From assembly GCA_001600875.1 (NCBI GenBank), contig BCLD01000012.1, positions 236,978-300,977 of the forward strand: DNA of 64,000 nt. The letters run 5' to 3'. Every line of letters starts with the position of its first letter. The stretch's first letter is position 1. A program made the translations under genes and the position numbers. The notes beneath the pieces were generated by a model. The model saw only the letters and a list, made by a program, of their open reading frames with translations, did no database searches and was not told where the DNA came from. Below, one piece after another: positions 12,051 through 24,900 of the stretch. This DNA comes from Solicoccozyma terricola. Its lineage: Eukaryota > Basidiomycota > Tremellomycetes > Filobasidiales > Piskurozymaceae.

Positions 12051-12883
12051 ATGGCAGCAGCCAACACCGCCAGCTATGAGATGTATCGCAACTCTAGGTG
12101 ATTCATTCTTTTACCCCTTCCTTCTCTGCTGCTCCTTACTGATCCATCCATCCATCCATCCATCCATCCATCCATCCATCTACCCACCCTCTTTCTTCCA
12201 TCATCATCAGTATCGGCTCTGCACTCACAGATGCGCTCGACGAACTGGTCACACACGGAGCTATCCCACCGAATCTAGCGATGAGTACACTAGAGCAAGT
12301 AAGTCCTAGTTCAGGCTGAATTAATTCAACGGAATACACCAAAATGTCATGAAACGCCGCTCACTGATAATGATTAAAAAAATTATCTATGTCACCACCA
12401 GTTCGATAAATCAATGGCGGAAGGTATCGCAAAGAGTGTGAAAGCAAAGACTACTATCAAGGTGTGTTTTTCATCCTATGTTCTTGCCTTCGATTTTGAT
12501 CTACGACTGAACAGCCACACCACACTATCCTCCGTGTCTCCCAATACTAATATCCGCTCTTCCATCTCTAACCCTCTCGGCTCTTCCCTCCCCCCCCCAA
12601 CACACAACCCAAATCAGGGCCATCTCCACACATATCGCTCAGTAGACGACGTCTGGACATTCGTAGTCAAGAACCCAACATTCAAATTAGAATCTCCACA
12701 AGGTGGGAATACGTGAGTCGTAGATTCCCCCCACCCCACCCACCCCGCCGCGGGTCCTCTTCCGTGTATGCGAAAAGGGAAGCGTTTTGTACTGATGGAA
12801 GCGGGAATGGGGATAGTACGGAACAAGTGACGGTGGATAAGATTAAGATTGTTGCATGTAAAGGGACAACGGCGGATAAGTAA
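12051..12883 (+). CDS. TOA2: TFIIA small (gamma) subunit
   Basis: Small subunit of general transcription factor IIA, which stabilises TBP on the core promoter. Exons give [22 protein letters not shown], then [19 protein letters not shown], then [22 protein letters not shown], ending [16 protein letters not shown]. These are the helical bundle and beta-barrel signatures of TFIIA gamma, and total length (about 110-120 residues) fits. There are four or five introns. The first contains an ATCC microsatellite. The stop at 12881 is followed at once by a CCCC-G12 run. Confidence 0.93.
12143..12181 (+). repeat. ATCC tetranucleotide microsatellite
   Basis: About ten perfect ATCC/TCCA units inside TOA2 intron 1. 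A simple slippage repeat with no evident function. Confidence 0.95.
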
Positions 12884-13510
12884 CCCCGGGGGGGGGGGGT
12901 GATGCTTCGACGTCAGGGAGATGGGGGATTTTACAAGGCGATGGAAGAAGAGGGGAATTACACGACGGTACCTCCTATTCATCATCGACTGAATCCTTCT
13001 AATGCGGACGACGACTGGATCGAATCAACCCGGTAACTAAACGTTTATTGGTCGCTATTCTTTTTTGGGTTTCCATCCTCCTATCGCGTCTCGATTATCC
13101 CTCCCGCAGACCAAAAAAAACGAAGGATGGACACCTTTTCAGATTCGAAATGAACGGTCTTTGGGTATCTCGGGACACATATACCGTCGCCGGAGAGGGC
13201 GCTTGTATCCATATGGTTGTATGATTTTCACCAATGACATGTTGCGAGTTTTTTTTTTTACGCCCAAAGAACAGAGAACAGAGGACATACTTTCGGATGG
13301 GGCGATTGCAGATTATGGCTGTTGATTGTAGAACCGTCCAGTGTCAACGGGACGCATTTTCTGGAACTTTGGTCTCATGGAACTCCCGTCTCGGATGAGA
13401 GTCCTAAACATGTGTTGATCCACCATCCGTGTGGATCTTGGAGACACGGTGTTGCCGGACGATGATCCACGTTCTGGGCCCGTTGCAGCCGGTCCCATAA
13501 AGCTTGCCCA
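12884..13510. other. Intergenic stretch with ORF-like remnants
   Basis: 627 bp between TOA2 and the nuclease-like gene. It begins with a G12 run. One frame reads YTTVPPIHHRLNPSNADDDW (about 12958-13020) up to a GTAACT donor-like site. After a CAG at about 13111 a second open stretch follows, including KDGHLFRFEMNGLWVSRDTY. The two stretches join in no convincing single frame and match nothing I know. This could be a TOA2 3' UTR, a small unrecognised gene or a decayed one. Confidence 0.35.
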
Positions 13511-16078
13511 ATGGATCTCTCAACCACCTCCTGGCCATCGTCCTCTCATCGTCCAGCAATGGCATCCACCAACAATGATGAGGACCATGTACCCCACGTA
13601 GGAGAAGGAGCGTCTGCGTATCATTCGCAACAACAGCCCTATCTTTCCTATCCTCCCTATCCTCCCTATCCTCCACACCTCTACGGCTTTCCTACCGGAT
13701 TCCCTGCTACCTCACAAATTCCACCCACCTCCTCTCAAGGTCTCAACGTCCCAGCTGGCTATTCAGCGCCTCCCGGTTCTAATTCTGTTCTTCCGGGATT
13801 CAGTTACCTTCATCCTCCTCTTCAACCTTCCTATTACAACGCGCAACCTGGGTATTACACACAACCTACCTATCTTCCACACCACCCTCTCCAACTTCCT
13901 CTCCCTCTATCCTCCTCTCCGGCTCCAACCTATGACATTACACCGCATCCAGTACTGCAGTTTACCGCCGACGCAATCGCATCTAACATGTCCCATGAAC
14001 AGTGGGAGACAGAGTTCCGTCAAGACCGTAAAGCAGAGCTCGATGCTCGTGCAGCAATGACAGGATCGCGCAGCTCTGCTTCGACCGCGGTCCAAAGCGA
14101 CACCAATACTGAAGCTGGACGACAATGGCGTGGACTTAGGGATGCAGGGTTGCTATGGGATGTCTCATGGACGAATTATGAAAAAGCGGTGCAAGATAAT
14201 CTAACGAAACTGAGTTTGTGGTTGATAGCAGTGGCAACGCCGCCGAATATTTCAGTAGCCGGAATTACTTTTGTAAGTTGCTGGCGGGGTTGCACATAGT
14301 CTTCTTTCGATTGACCTTTATACCCACCCAACATTCAGGAAGGCGAGGTGCTTGCTGAAGAATCAATCTGGAACGATCTACCTACCCAAGCCATCGACTT
14401 GTACTCTCGATTGACGATGGCAAGGTCCTACGAAGCTCTCGGCGTTACAATGAGTTCCGAGGGTTCCTGGTCTGAGGTAGTCAGAAGCTGTTTGCGTCTG
14501 ATCATCGACCACATACATGAGTTCAAGTGCGGCAAGGGATATGTTTTAAGACTTCAGTGAGTGGTGGGTTGGAACCAGCGGGTACGACACATTCTTACTG
14601 ATCTCGACCCGTCGACGGTATATCGCAACCCACCCAGACCCCAGCATAAGCTCGACAATAAAGTCACCAGGTTATTATCCATTCCTTCGGTTCCAAACTA
14701 CGTTCTGGACTTTTCTGTGGGTTATGAACCACTCCACCTGGTTGGAGGGTCGAGAGAACTGCTCGCCTCGTTGAGGAGAGTTGTCGAGAGTACTTCGAGT
14801 GCTTTGGGATTTGATACGAGTGAGTGGTTGATCATCCCGCCTTGTGTCGTCACACACAATGATTGAGATGGCGCGGAATTGAACTTGACTCCCTCTCCAC
14901 CCATATAGTATACAACTCTGCATTACTTCCCTTCCTCATAATCGAAGTCAAGGCTTCAGATGGAGATCTTGAAAAGGGAAAGCGACAAATATTTGCCCCC
15001 ATGATGGCGACACTAAAGGCCACATTCGATCTAGAGCAAGATCCCGCTTTGCAACATCTCATTCAATCTAGGGCGACGAGGAAATTTCGCGACGATGTCG
15101 TTTATGGGTTGATTCCTAGAGGCCACCGTTGGCATTTCTTTGGAATGACGCTTGTGGTAGGAACCAGAGGGGATACCTACTATGTGAGCATCGGGTGATG
15201 ATGCACCAGGGCGATGGCCCACAAGGCTATGACTGACACCGCAATATTCCAATTCCAGGTTCCTCACGAGTTCCTCGCTTTGAATCTCGCCCGGTCCGGC
15301 GCCATCCGACATGCCCACCACGTCATCCATCGGATCCTCTCCATGGGACGACAACGTACGGAGAGGTATATTCCCTTGGTCCAAGCCATTGCAGCTCGGG
15401 CCGCGGCGGAGGCCGTCAATATTCCCTTGCCGCCCTCAACGTCCAGCACTACGGCTGGCAATCCCGTTTCACAATCGGTACCCCGTGGCGAGGCGACACG
15501 TCGTCCAGCGCCGGCTCTGCTGATGGGCCAACGTACCCAGCGACTACGCACCTTCCAGCTAGAGAACAAGCAACCACCGCGAGGCGTCCAGTCAATCATC
15601 GCAACAGCCGAATGGGCTAAGAGCGTGGCGATGAGCAGGCCGGAAGTTGGACTCGAATCCAGCTCAATTGCCAGTCCGAACACGCATCAAGATGTACCGA
15701 TTTGGGAACGCACCTCGACTTTGGTGGAGACTGGTCCTACAGAAGGAGACGATATCCAAGTGAGTTGATGGTATGACGCAGATGTCCCTTCTGCAGCTGA
15801 TGAGGAGCAATTGTCTTCTTCGGATAGAATCTCCGCTCCTCCACGGCGGCATCCGTTCCCAACTTCAAGACCAGGCATTTGATCAGCCGATCTCGGTCCT
15901 GGAGCTCGCCATCAGGCAGCGGGAAAATCCTCTCTCGAGGTTCTTCGACCGTGCAACTGCATCTCCCAAGCGCAGGCAACCTGGACGTCTCCCGGATGAC
16001 CTGAACGGCCTTCACAACCTCACGACCTGGACGTTCTCAACCGACTCGATCTTTCCTTCTCTACGATTTTTTCCTTGA
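13511..16078 (+). CDS. Hypothetical protein with PD-(D/E)XK nuclease-like domain
   Basis: Not a named family I can fix. The N-terminal 150 residues are Pro/Tyr-rich and disordered, with three YPP repeats at about 13650-13675. A folded part follows in small exons (WRGLRDAGLLWDVSWTNYEK, ESIWNDLPTQAIDLYSRL, VPNYVLDFSVGYE). Then comes PFLIIEVKASDGDLEKGKRQ (about 14930-14990), which has the E-x-K half of a PD-(D/E)XK active site, followed by VVYGLIPRGHRWHFFGM. This layout resembles restriction-endonuclease-like domains of fungal orphan proteins (DUF7924-type). The acidic residue before the E-x-K could be in VLDFSVGYE. The C-terminus is Arg/Ser-rich. The last intron is ambiguous: one acceptor stops at 16004, another at 16078. 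Role unknown. Confidence 0.55.
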
Positions 16079-17124
16079 TCCATTACGATTACCCTGCTCT
16101 ACGAAGATTTTGTCCTCTTTCTTTTCTCATTCATGCACCATTACGATACATTACGACAACGATTTAGTTAGCCAACATAATGAATACTGTCGCGACCTTG
16201 ATGAATATGCTCACTCTGAGCATTGAAACTGCAAGTACAATGAGGACATGCGTCGTGTCCATCCATGTTCACATGACTGCGTCAATCTTGTTGAGATATC
16301 GGTCGTCATTTGACCTACCTTCTCCGCGGTATTGGGTTTTACATTAGTCATGGATCACGACGTCGTCGTCGTTCTGGCACAAACGCCCCGGACAAGGCAG
16401 CTCAACTCCTACTTGTTTCATGGTCTTATCTCTGTCACGCCGATCTCTTCCATTCACGGTGCTCTCTCACCTACGTATCTGAACGCAAACTAAGCACGAC
16501 ATGTCTCAACTCAACACCGTCGCTCTATGGCCTCCCGACGGGGAAGGCCGAGTAACCAACCGAGTCTACCATAGAGCGTCCTCTTACCGCAATGGTTTCC
16601 GGTCGACCTGCTTTTCTCAGCTGCATTTCGTCTCGCTACATCTGGCGCTCATTCGCCTTGCGCAAATGGATCTTGTCCAGCCAGCTCGCCACCTTCCCCT
16701 CTCTGACAGAGTCGACCAGCTGAACCAAATAGTGTTACGTGCGGGTCGGTCTTTGTACGAGATCCGTTAACATCTTCATGAAAAGGAGTGCGAAGAGGTC
16801 TCTCGAGATCTGCACTTGTTAGTATTCAGACCTTGCCTGAATATCTCTCTTTATCGATATGCATGAAGTGGTGATCAAGTGATGAGGATGGTTAGTACTC
16901 TTGAAGTTCCTTGTCGCCAACAAGGTGTGGTAGATGGCTCAAATGATATGGTATACGCCTTAGAACTGCGTCTATTACAACTGCGTGAGTAGAGGGAAGT
17001 AAGAGGCCCAAACAGACCAGTCAGTGCTTCCTATTTATAAATGGATTGGATGATAGAATAGTAGAGGAAGTAGGTTCAGCACAAGAGGAGACTAAGTTGT
17101 ACTCGTTAATATGAAATTGCAGCG
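16079..17124. other. Intergenic region, about 1 kb
   Basis: Between the convergent ends of the nuclease-like gene and the DUF6534 gene. It contains one plausible small ORF (16501-16770) and otherwise AT-richer sequence with no recognisable motif, tRNA or repeat. Confidence 0.5.
16501..16770 (+). CDS. Small hypothetical ORF, 89 aa
   Basis: Intronless ORF starting MSQLNTVALWPPDGEG with a reasonable start context (CGACATGTCT). It is neither hydrophobic nor low-complexity and resembles no family I know. In a window where genes are intron-rich, a lone 89-codon ORF in a 1-kb gap may be chance. Confidence 0.2.
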   Translation: MSQLNTVALWPPDGEGRVTNRVYHRASSYRNGFRSTCFSQLHFVSLHLALIRLAQMDLVQPARHLPLSDRVDQLNQIVLRAGRSLYEIR

Positions 17125-18783
17125 TCAATTTAATGTTGCAGCATCAGGGTGTACCGATTGATTATCCGGGTGACTCAGTCGTGATGTCGTGTCGCTAGTA
17201 GTGTCGTATCCTTTCAAGTAGCTGCCCGTGTTTTGCATCTCCTCACATCGACCTTGACGACTGTTCAAGTTGTACAAGACCGACATCGCGTACAATTTGC
17301 CACCAAGAATCAGGTACGGGAGTTTCCTGTGAGAGCAAGTCGCTGTCAGTGCTCTGTAGAACTACTCTGTCGGGCAATGCCATAGCTCACAGGTATGCAT
17401 CACAGCTGAATGGCGCTAGGTGGATCAGTTTGCAGCCTTGAAGCCTCCCTCCCCGTTCCCACACTCACTTGACCATATGCGCGCAACGAGCCCCAAACTC
17501 AATCATCATCGCAACTGCAAACAAGGTAGGCGGCGCCTGTACCTCTGCCATAGACCATGCGATCTTGTTGAGTAGCTTGTCCGTCTTCTTCCAGCCGGTA
17601 CGGGAGGTGCGGAGCGCGAGCGTCAGGAAGAGGGTGAGATAGATGTCCTGGAGACGGACGGTGTCAGCATCAGAGCGAGGACTGCAGGGGAGAGTTGATC
17701 TACCGAAAGGACAGCCGCCAACAGCCAAATGAAATTCCCCTGTACAACCAATGCTTCTTATCAGATTCACATATGGATTGATTCCTGCCTACTCACCACT
17801 ACTATACCTCGCGGAGCCTCGTTGAGGATGTACTTCTGCTGGTTCAACGCGATCTGCGAATCGTGGTCATATGTCGGTCGGTCACCAAGGCATACCTCAA
17901 GCTTCTATGAAAACACTCACTCGCAAATAGATGGCGGAGGTGAAGCTCGCGATAGCCATGACACACGGGAATACGACGACCAACCAGTTTCGCTTCCAAA
18001 GTACGAAGACTGAAGACAAGATAGGGCTCAGAGCAAGCACCCCGATATTATGCGTGACACGCACGTCTGTGGGTATAGTGAGTTTGAGCTCTGTTCCAGG
18101 TTGACATCAGCGTGGGTTGACACATTTCGGTTGTGGACATCATCCTCACATCAACGTCATGCAGCCACTGATCGGGTAGAATAAGGACATGATGTTCTCC
18201 TTTGCAAAGGCTTGGTAAGTGCCGTAGTTCTGAGAGTGTATAGACGAGTCAGCCTGCCGTTTTGACATGTAGTGAGAAGAAGGGCGAGGAGGAGGGCGCT
18301 CTGAGCAGTCCAGTCACTCACGGCAACGAACTGTAAAGCACGATTTCATCATCAGCTGATTGGAGTCACGGAACAATATGATGATGGTCTTACACTCTTC
18401 CAAGACCAGAAATACACCAACGCCGTCCCTAGCAGAGCCCAGAATCCTAGAAGAACGACTACTCCCCTCACCCAGTAACTATCCTGTGATCGAGTTAGAT
18501 TTTTTGACCCTTCCACTTTCTGCCCGAATGCTGTCCAGTAATTGGCGATCTGGAGCAGCAACGCCCCCATGAACAGACCGTCTAGCAGACAGGATAGCAC
18601 GGCCATTCCCATGTAGCGTGCAGGCTCATACTCAAAGAAAGGAGCGACGGCGGCGGACAGGGCGGTGTCGTTGAGATTGGCTGGAAGGGAATCGAAAGCC
18701 ATTTGGTAGATCTGCCTCATGGTCATGGGGTGGGACATGGCGGCAGCGGTAACGAGGATGGGGATGTGTGGCGAAGGAGGCAT
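17125..18783 (-). CDS. DUF6534-type seven-helix membrane protein
   Basis: Multi-pass membrane protein of a family greatly expanded in basidiomycetes, with unknown function. The first exon gives a short N-terminus and helices such as MAVLSCLLDGLFMGALLLQI and GVVVLLGFWALLGTALVYF. Later exons carry the family-typical cytoplasmic loop TSRTGWKKTDKLLNKIA (about 17560-17610) followed by another helix. A final exon has GGKLYAMSVLYNLNSRQ, corresponding to the conserved LYSNSLLASLNAR-like motif after helix 7. The tail (about 40 residues) is polar. The reading ends at TGA 17125-17127 after a 146-nt intron. The order of elements fits the family well, though I cannot verify all seven helices in the small central exons (17780-18340). 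Confidence 0.75.
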
Positions 18784-19308
18784 GGTGACTCGAAAGGGGG
18801 ATGTGGGATGTAGATAATTTCCTGGTCATGCAGTTGTTCACCCATCCCGTATATAGCCATGTCGGCCCACACATTTGAGTATACCTTTATCGCATATGGA
18901 TCGGAATATGATGGTAATGGCAGATGGAATTCTCGAAGATCTGGACACGGTGCTCTTGCCGATCTGTTACGCAGTCGATCGAGATGTTGAGACCACATGG
19001 ATGATGATCGGAGAGGTGGAACGAGGAAGACATTGGACGAAGAATCGATTCGCTCGCACCGGATCATCCGATCCATTAGTAGAAGGCTTTCCGTAATCGG
19101 GGAAATCCTCATCTCCTAAGGAGGGAGCTGGTCGAGAGAGGTGCACAACATGTCATAACGGTGCTCCGTACTTGTTCTCCTTTGTTGAACAGCTTGGCGG
19201 AGCATACAACAAGCCACAAATCCGCTTTCGATCCGCTGGTAACAGATCAACAACGGCAGGTGATTGTCACAGTACCACAGCACCACCTCTCCGACCTCCC
19301 TCCCTCCT
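18784..19308. other. Intergenic region between DUF6534 gene and DCP1
   Basis: 525 bp comprising the 5' flank of the DUF6534 gene and the 3' flank of DCP1. Short ORFs exist on both strands but none looks like a gene. Confidence 0.5.
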
Positions 19309-21151
19309 TCAGCCACCTCCATCCCGAATGGCATCGCGATACCGCTTCCATACACCATCGACGAATGGTTGATCCGTCTTGAATGCGGTGAATGAATCGT
19401 AAGGGAAAAGGCTCGGACCACGTACAGCGGACTCACATGAATAAGCGCCAAGATCCCACGAACAAACTGTTTCCGTGCCTCCGTTTCGTCCTCCTCTTCA
19501 CCGCCATTCATCGCCGCTCCCTTTTCCCGCGAATTAACAAGCCCACCTACGATCGCTCTTTCCAGTTCATCCCTTCGTAGTCCCGTTGAAGGACCATTCC
19601 TCGCTGAGTTTGGAATATATCCCGAATCTTTCAGTAGCGGATTCCTTTGCGGTAAGCCGTCGATAGGATTAGCTCGTGTGGTGGTTGAGGTAGATGAGGG
19701 ACGTGCAGGTAGACCAGGGTCCACGGTGTTCGATTTAGAACGCATTGTTGAATGTCGTTGAACCGGGGACGAAGAAGAATCGTACCCGCTACCCTTTTCT
19801 TCTCTTTTCGTCTTTCGTTTCGGGTTGGTGGGGTTTCCATTTGGGGTTGGTGGTTTGATTTGCACTGAGGCGATTGGGTCAGGTGATGGTACTGGTGCTG
19901 GCGCTGGCGCTGGCGATACCGCAGACATGAATGCAGGCGTGAGGGTCGGCGGTGCAGGTCCAAGCCCCAACAGATGTTTGATCTTTGCAGCTGCGATTTC
20001 CTCTTGAGACATCGAAGCGGGAACTCCCGTCGGGTTGTTATCTACTGCTTGATCTCGTTTCGTCTCCATATGTGGCGGTACCTCTCGCCCTATACCTGAT
20101 GATGAAGGGATAAATCCCGATCCAGATGCTGATGCGGATAATTTTGCCAATAATTCCGTCATGGACATGGGTGCGTCATCTGCTGGTGGTGGTGGTGGTG
20201 GTGGCGGTGGTGGTGGTGGTGATGATCTGGTCGCTGGTACTGATGTGCTCGGTGGGAGTTGTGGGAGAGGGTTCGTGGGTTGTGCCGATGTGGTAGGTTG
20301 AGAAGCAGCGTCGAGTGGTGCATTTGAGGGAATGGCAGTTGGCGGTGGGTTTCCTTCGCAAATACTTGATATCGTATGAATCACAGAGCCAGATCAGTGA
20401 GATTGGAAGTTACCTCGAAAAAAAAGAGACGTTTGGACCGACACACATACCTCTTCATCAAGCTACAAAACCTCTCTGCTTCTGCTTTTCCACCATGGAA
20501 CCACAAACCAAGTGCTGTTTCTCCATTCTTGCCGGCTCCTTCGCCAGCGGCTACAGTCTTATTAGAGGGCGTGAGATAGACATACAGGTCGTTTATGTCT
20601 AACTCTGTGGCAGGAGTGAGAGGACGGGTGAAGTTGTGGATGCCGTTACGGTTGAGGATTAGATAGCCGTGGTATGGTGCGGATGATCTGAATTGTGGAA
20701 GGAGTTGGATTGGAATATTGGAGTCATCATTAGGGGGTTTGTCGTGTATAGGGAAATGAATTTGTGGTCCATAGGTCTTTTGCTAGGACGGGAAGGATTA
20801 GACGTCCCGGCGTTTCACGTCCAACACGATGTGGGGCTCAGGACGATCCTCAATCTTCGACCGGTTCCCTGTTCCCTGTTCCTTCTCCCACCCCAAGTTC
20901 CCCACTCACCTCTCAAAAACAAACAGACTACCCTCTACACCTTCCTTCTTCCACTTTCCACCACCTCCCTCGCCATCCGGTTTCGAGTATGTGTACAACA
21001 CGACATACGCGGCGGTATCGATGATATGTGTGATGGCAGGGTCGGAACGACGAAGTGTGCGGAGATTGATTTGGTGCCGTGAGGATGTCTGAAGGGTTGA
21101 GGAGGTAGGATCGGGAGGTAGGTGGTGTTGCTGTTGAGCAGCTGATGGCAT
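19309..21151 (-). CDS. DCP1: mRNA-decapping enzyme subunit 1
   Basis: Activator of the Dcp2 decapping nuclease, in cytoplasmic P-bodies. The N-terminal EVH1 domain reads INLRTLRRSDPAITHIIDTA, then YVVLYTY, GVEGSLFVFER, and after an intron YHGYLILNRNGIHNFTRPL. It ends with LGLWFHGGKAEAERF. A long disordered middle follows, with a run of 12 prolines and many Ser/Pro, likely for partner binding. The last exon gives TDQPFVDGVWKRYRDAIRDG (TGA at 19309-19311), which matches the C-terminal trimerisation segment of Dcp1 proteins, so the gene looks complete. The start ATG at 21151 precedes the Gln/His-rich leader. An open frame continues upstream to 21661 but lacks similarity. Confidence 0.9.
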
Positions 21152-21903
21152 GGTGCTGCTTGAACCGGTTGAGAAGAAGTTGAGGAGAGGTGTTGAAAGC
21201 AGATTCGTGTTGAACTGGGTGGTGCTGTTGAGGGGCGGGGGGACAAGCGGGGATCGACGGGGATCAATGTCCGCGGTGGCGAGAGAAGCAATTGACGCGA
21301 TAGATGGGGCAGATGGACCATCGACGATTACAGTGTCTATCAAGCAACGTGTTCGCCAGCAAATACATACCAACGGCGGCAACTGCTTCGGTGACCATCC
21401 GTACACTTGCTCTTTCGGCATAATGATGTGAATATCCTTGTCACTCTGGGTGGGCTCCCTGGGAGGCCGTGTTTGATATGTCCAATAAACGTTCGTCCCA
21501 CAGTGGCAGAAGTGAATTGTTCCAGAGCTTGCGGAGTCTGCGAACCGGTGTTTCTGTGGCCTACCAGGTGTGCTTCGCTGCCATCTGCTGACCCTGTGTT
21601 GACGAGTACTGTACCAACCACTGACCACTATGACTGACTGACCATCCGACATGTTCGCCACCCACCCCCCCGGAAGTATATTTTCTGTGTTTCAGCATGT
21701 TCGGAGTCCAGGTCAACAACATCAACAGCACGGAGACGTAGAACGTAGACCTACTCACTCAACAGCATCATCGTCTTGTCATTCACACGATACACCACCC
21801 CAAGCACTGCCACCGCCACCAGCTAACACTCACTCTCCTCATCTGCATCGCCGCAATTGCCGCACCCCCCGCCGCCGTCTCCTCTCCCATCCGGATTATC
21901 TTC
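21152..21903. promoter_or_regulatory. Divergent promoter region DCP1 / Ser-rich gene
   Basis: 752 bp between two divergent start codons, large for this window. Several 80-90-codon frames occur on both strands without similarity. A short upstream exon of either gene could be hidden here. Confidence 0.4.
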
Positions 21904-24900
21904 ATGGCACACCACATCCCTCCTCACGTTCCACAAACAGAAACAGAGGGAGACAGCAAATCATCTGTTTTCTCGTTTTGGGGTCGGAATACGAAGAGGA
22001 GACTCGGTGGTGATAGCGTGGTTTCACAGGAAATATTCGTTGGTAATGCGGTTGCATTCGTGTCAGATCCCTCCTCTTTCCATCCTCGCTCTTCATCCTC
22101 AGTAAACGCAAATGTATACATCCCTACATCACCCATTCAAAGACAATCAACACACCCGGCATCACCTCAAAAACGATCACGATCATCATTTCTTCGTAAT
22201 ATGGTGTCTGAACAGAATAGAACGAATGATTCAGTGTTGATGCAGGCGTTGATGGCTGGCTTGGAGGGTAACATCGGAGTGAACGGTGTTGGTGCTGAGA
22301 GAGACAGAGACAATCGACTCGAGAAAACCGTCACACCTGATGCATCATCTTCATTAGGGAGATCATTCCATCGTCATCGTAATCAGAATGTCAATACGTC
22401 AACAACATCTCACTCCTCATCGACTCCTCCCACTCCCAAGCAAAAGAAGATCAATTGGAAATCTCCCGAACGGACACGATTTTCAAGCTTGACTCGTTCG
22501 TTGAGATCATCTATGAATAGAAGAGAAGGAGATGAGGAAGGGATATCGAGTGATGTAGTTGTCGCTCATGGTGATACAGGGGATGAAGAGCCGGTATACG
22601 AATCGGATGAACACGAGCAAGGTGCGGAACGTCATGTCCGACTTGAATCAGAAGCAGGCAATAATGGGTTCAAGCTTACTCGTCCAAGCAAAGGAGCTGA
22701 AACATCATCACCAATCGTTCCACCAACCCTTCCAACTCTACCCACCCTCCCACAACTCCCAACCTTTTCTCCTCCAACCTCAGAGATGCCTGCAATCGAC
22801 ACCTCATTCTTCATTCCACCTTCTCCACCATCCACACATCGGAATGTGAGAACTAGAGCGATCAGTGGGGTTCTATGGTTGAGCAAGAGTCGAACGAGTT
22901 TGGAATTTGCAAGCGCAGAAGGTGAGGATCGGAGAAGGAGGGTTGTAAGTCTTGATGGGAGGGATCGAACTGGAATAACAGGGGATTCGGGACGCGGAAA
23001 GAGGAATTCGAATTCTTCGGGTGATGCTGGGGCGACGATAGAGCAAGATTTCAAGCAGAGTCTCATGTTACGTCGAATGCCGTCTTCCTCATCACGACAT
23101 CAAGTTTCTGTGCCTTCATTCTCCGATAGAAAAATGGAATTGAAATCTAGGTCCACGAGCAGGACGAGGAGGACAAGTCTTGATTCTGATGTAACGATGA
23201 TGGAGTCCGATGAGAGGGAGTGGATGGAGAGGGAAAGAGAGGGAAAATGGAAAGATATGAAAAGTGAAGCACCGAGTGTTTGGGTCATACCGCCTGACGA
23301 TGGTGAGTGGATCTCAGTGTCCTTCTACGTCAAAAGCGCCAGAGACATACGCTGATCCTCAAGTTCCGCATTAGACGAAAGTGAACCTTTCCGGCTCCAT
23401 TCTTCAACCACCTCACAAGGGACCATTGAATCTTTTGGTTGTGGTCATAGCTATGGGTTCCCACCTCCGTTGATGCGCGCTCCAGCCTCCACGATCGAAG
23501 CAGGTGGGGTAGGTGGATGGGGCGAAGGTCCACCCGAGGATGTTGCGCTGCAGCAGCTTAGAGGCATTAGGGAGCTTGAGGAGTCGTCGGAGCCTGGGAC
23601 CGATGGGAGGATAGAAATCCTGGAGACCTTGGAGACCTTGGTTGAGAACTTCCCGGCAACTCCACCACCTCCTATCATCTCAATAGAGGGACCAGCGGAA
23701 TCACCCACTGCCTCCCCATCCGAACTGCCGGATAATGCCCCGGTCTCTAAGCTCAGGAAGCGGGCATCCTCACTCTGGCGACAGTCCATCACACTCTCAG
23801 CTCTTACATCAACCTCCTCCACCACCACCATCACCCCCTCTGCCACTGCATCAGCCGACAAAGTGATCCCCGCCACAACAGAAGCTGAACGGCGTCGCCA
23901 CCGACTCACCTCAGATCCTATCAACGCTTACTTTGCTCTTCCACCACCCATCTTCTCTCGCCCAAATGGATCCCAAGCCAGGGAACCGCGACCAGTGCAA
24001 TACAGAAGGAAGGGGGTGATCATGCCGGAACGTCCGGAAGAGGTTCTACGACGGAGGCGCGCGTCAAGTATGGGACTCGCTCTCGAGCGTCGCATGAGTA
24101 TTGAGAGTCAGCAGAGTATCGTGTTGGATCTGGCTAACAGAACTGAGGGGACGGTAATTCAGTCTTTCATCTGTAGTGGCAATCAAGGGGAGGGCGAGAA
24201 ACTGCCGGCAATTCGAATGGACATTGTCGCAACTCACATCGAGTCGAGTACTCCACAAGACGACAACGCATTTACATCGCCTGCGACCAATACAGGAGGA
24301 GAAGGCGTACCTGCGGTGCAGCCTCTGGAGGACCCACCAATTAATCCGGTTGTCCTTGAGTCTGATCATATTCCGTTAGCTCAGTCACTCAAGACCAACT
24401 CCGAATTGCCACACACCGGTCGACTAACATTTCCAACCGAGACCACACCAACTTCGGCAGCCTCCAGTGCTGAATCTGCCAGGGTACCTACCAGACACGA
24501 GTCTTTCTTCCAACGAGCCTTGATGGAACGTCGGCGCATGGTATCCACAGGTGCGAACGATCACTCCTTGAAGCATAAGAAGAGCATGCCATCGCTGCGT
24601 GAAGCATCCAGGGCATCGAACGTGGACGCACATCCCGGATCACCTATGCCAAAAAACCCAGGACATCCTCAAAGCCTCCGCAAGCGATTCTCTTTGTCGA
24701 ACCTCAGCCTGGCCTTCAAACGCAAGAGCTCAAAGGCGGACCTCCGCACCGCGTTCGCCAACGGGCCGGAAGTTGTCCCAGCAATACCCGTTCTTCCACC
24801 GCAGTATCGCTCGGTCACCCAGCCTGTACCTCTTCCTCGTTCCTCGTCCGACTCCACAATGTCTCCCGCTAGGACAAGCAGCGTTTTCGCCTTGGGCGAA

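Noticed and set aside
18875..19096. 73-codon plus-strand frame between DUF6534 and DCP1 genes
   Set aside because: Weak start context, no similarity, lies in likely promoter DNA.
19309..21661. DCP1 start moved upstream to 21661
   Set aside because: The frame is open but the extra residues show no Dcp1 similarity, while the ATG at 21151 lies just before the EVH1 domain.
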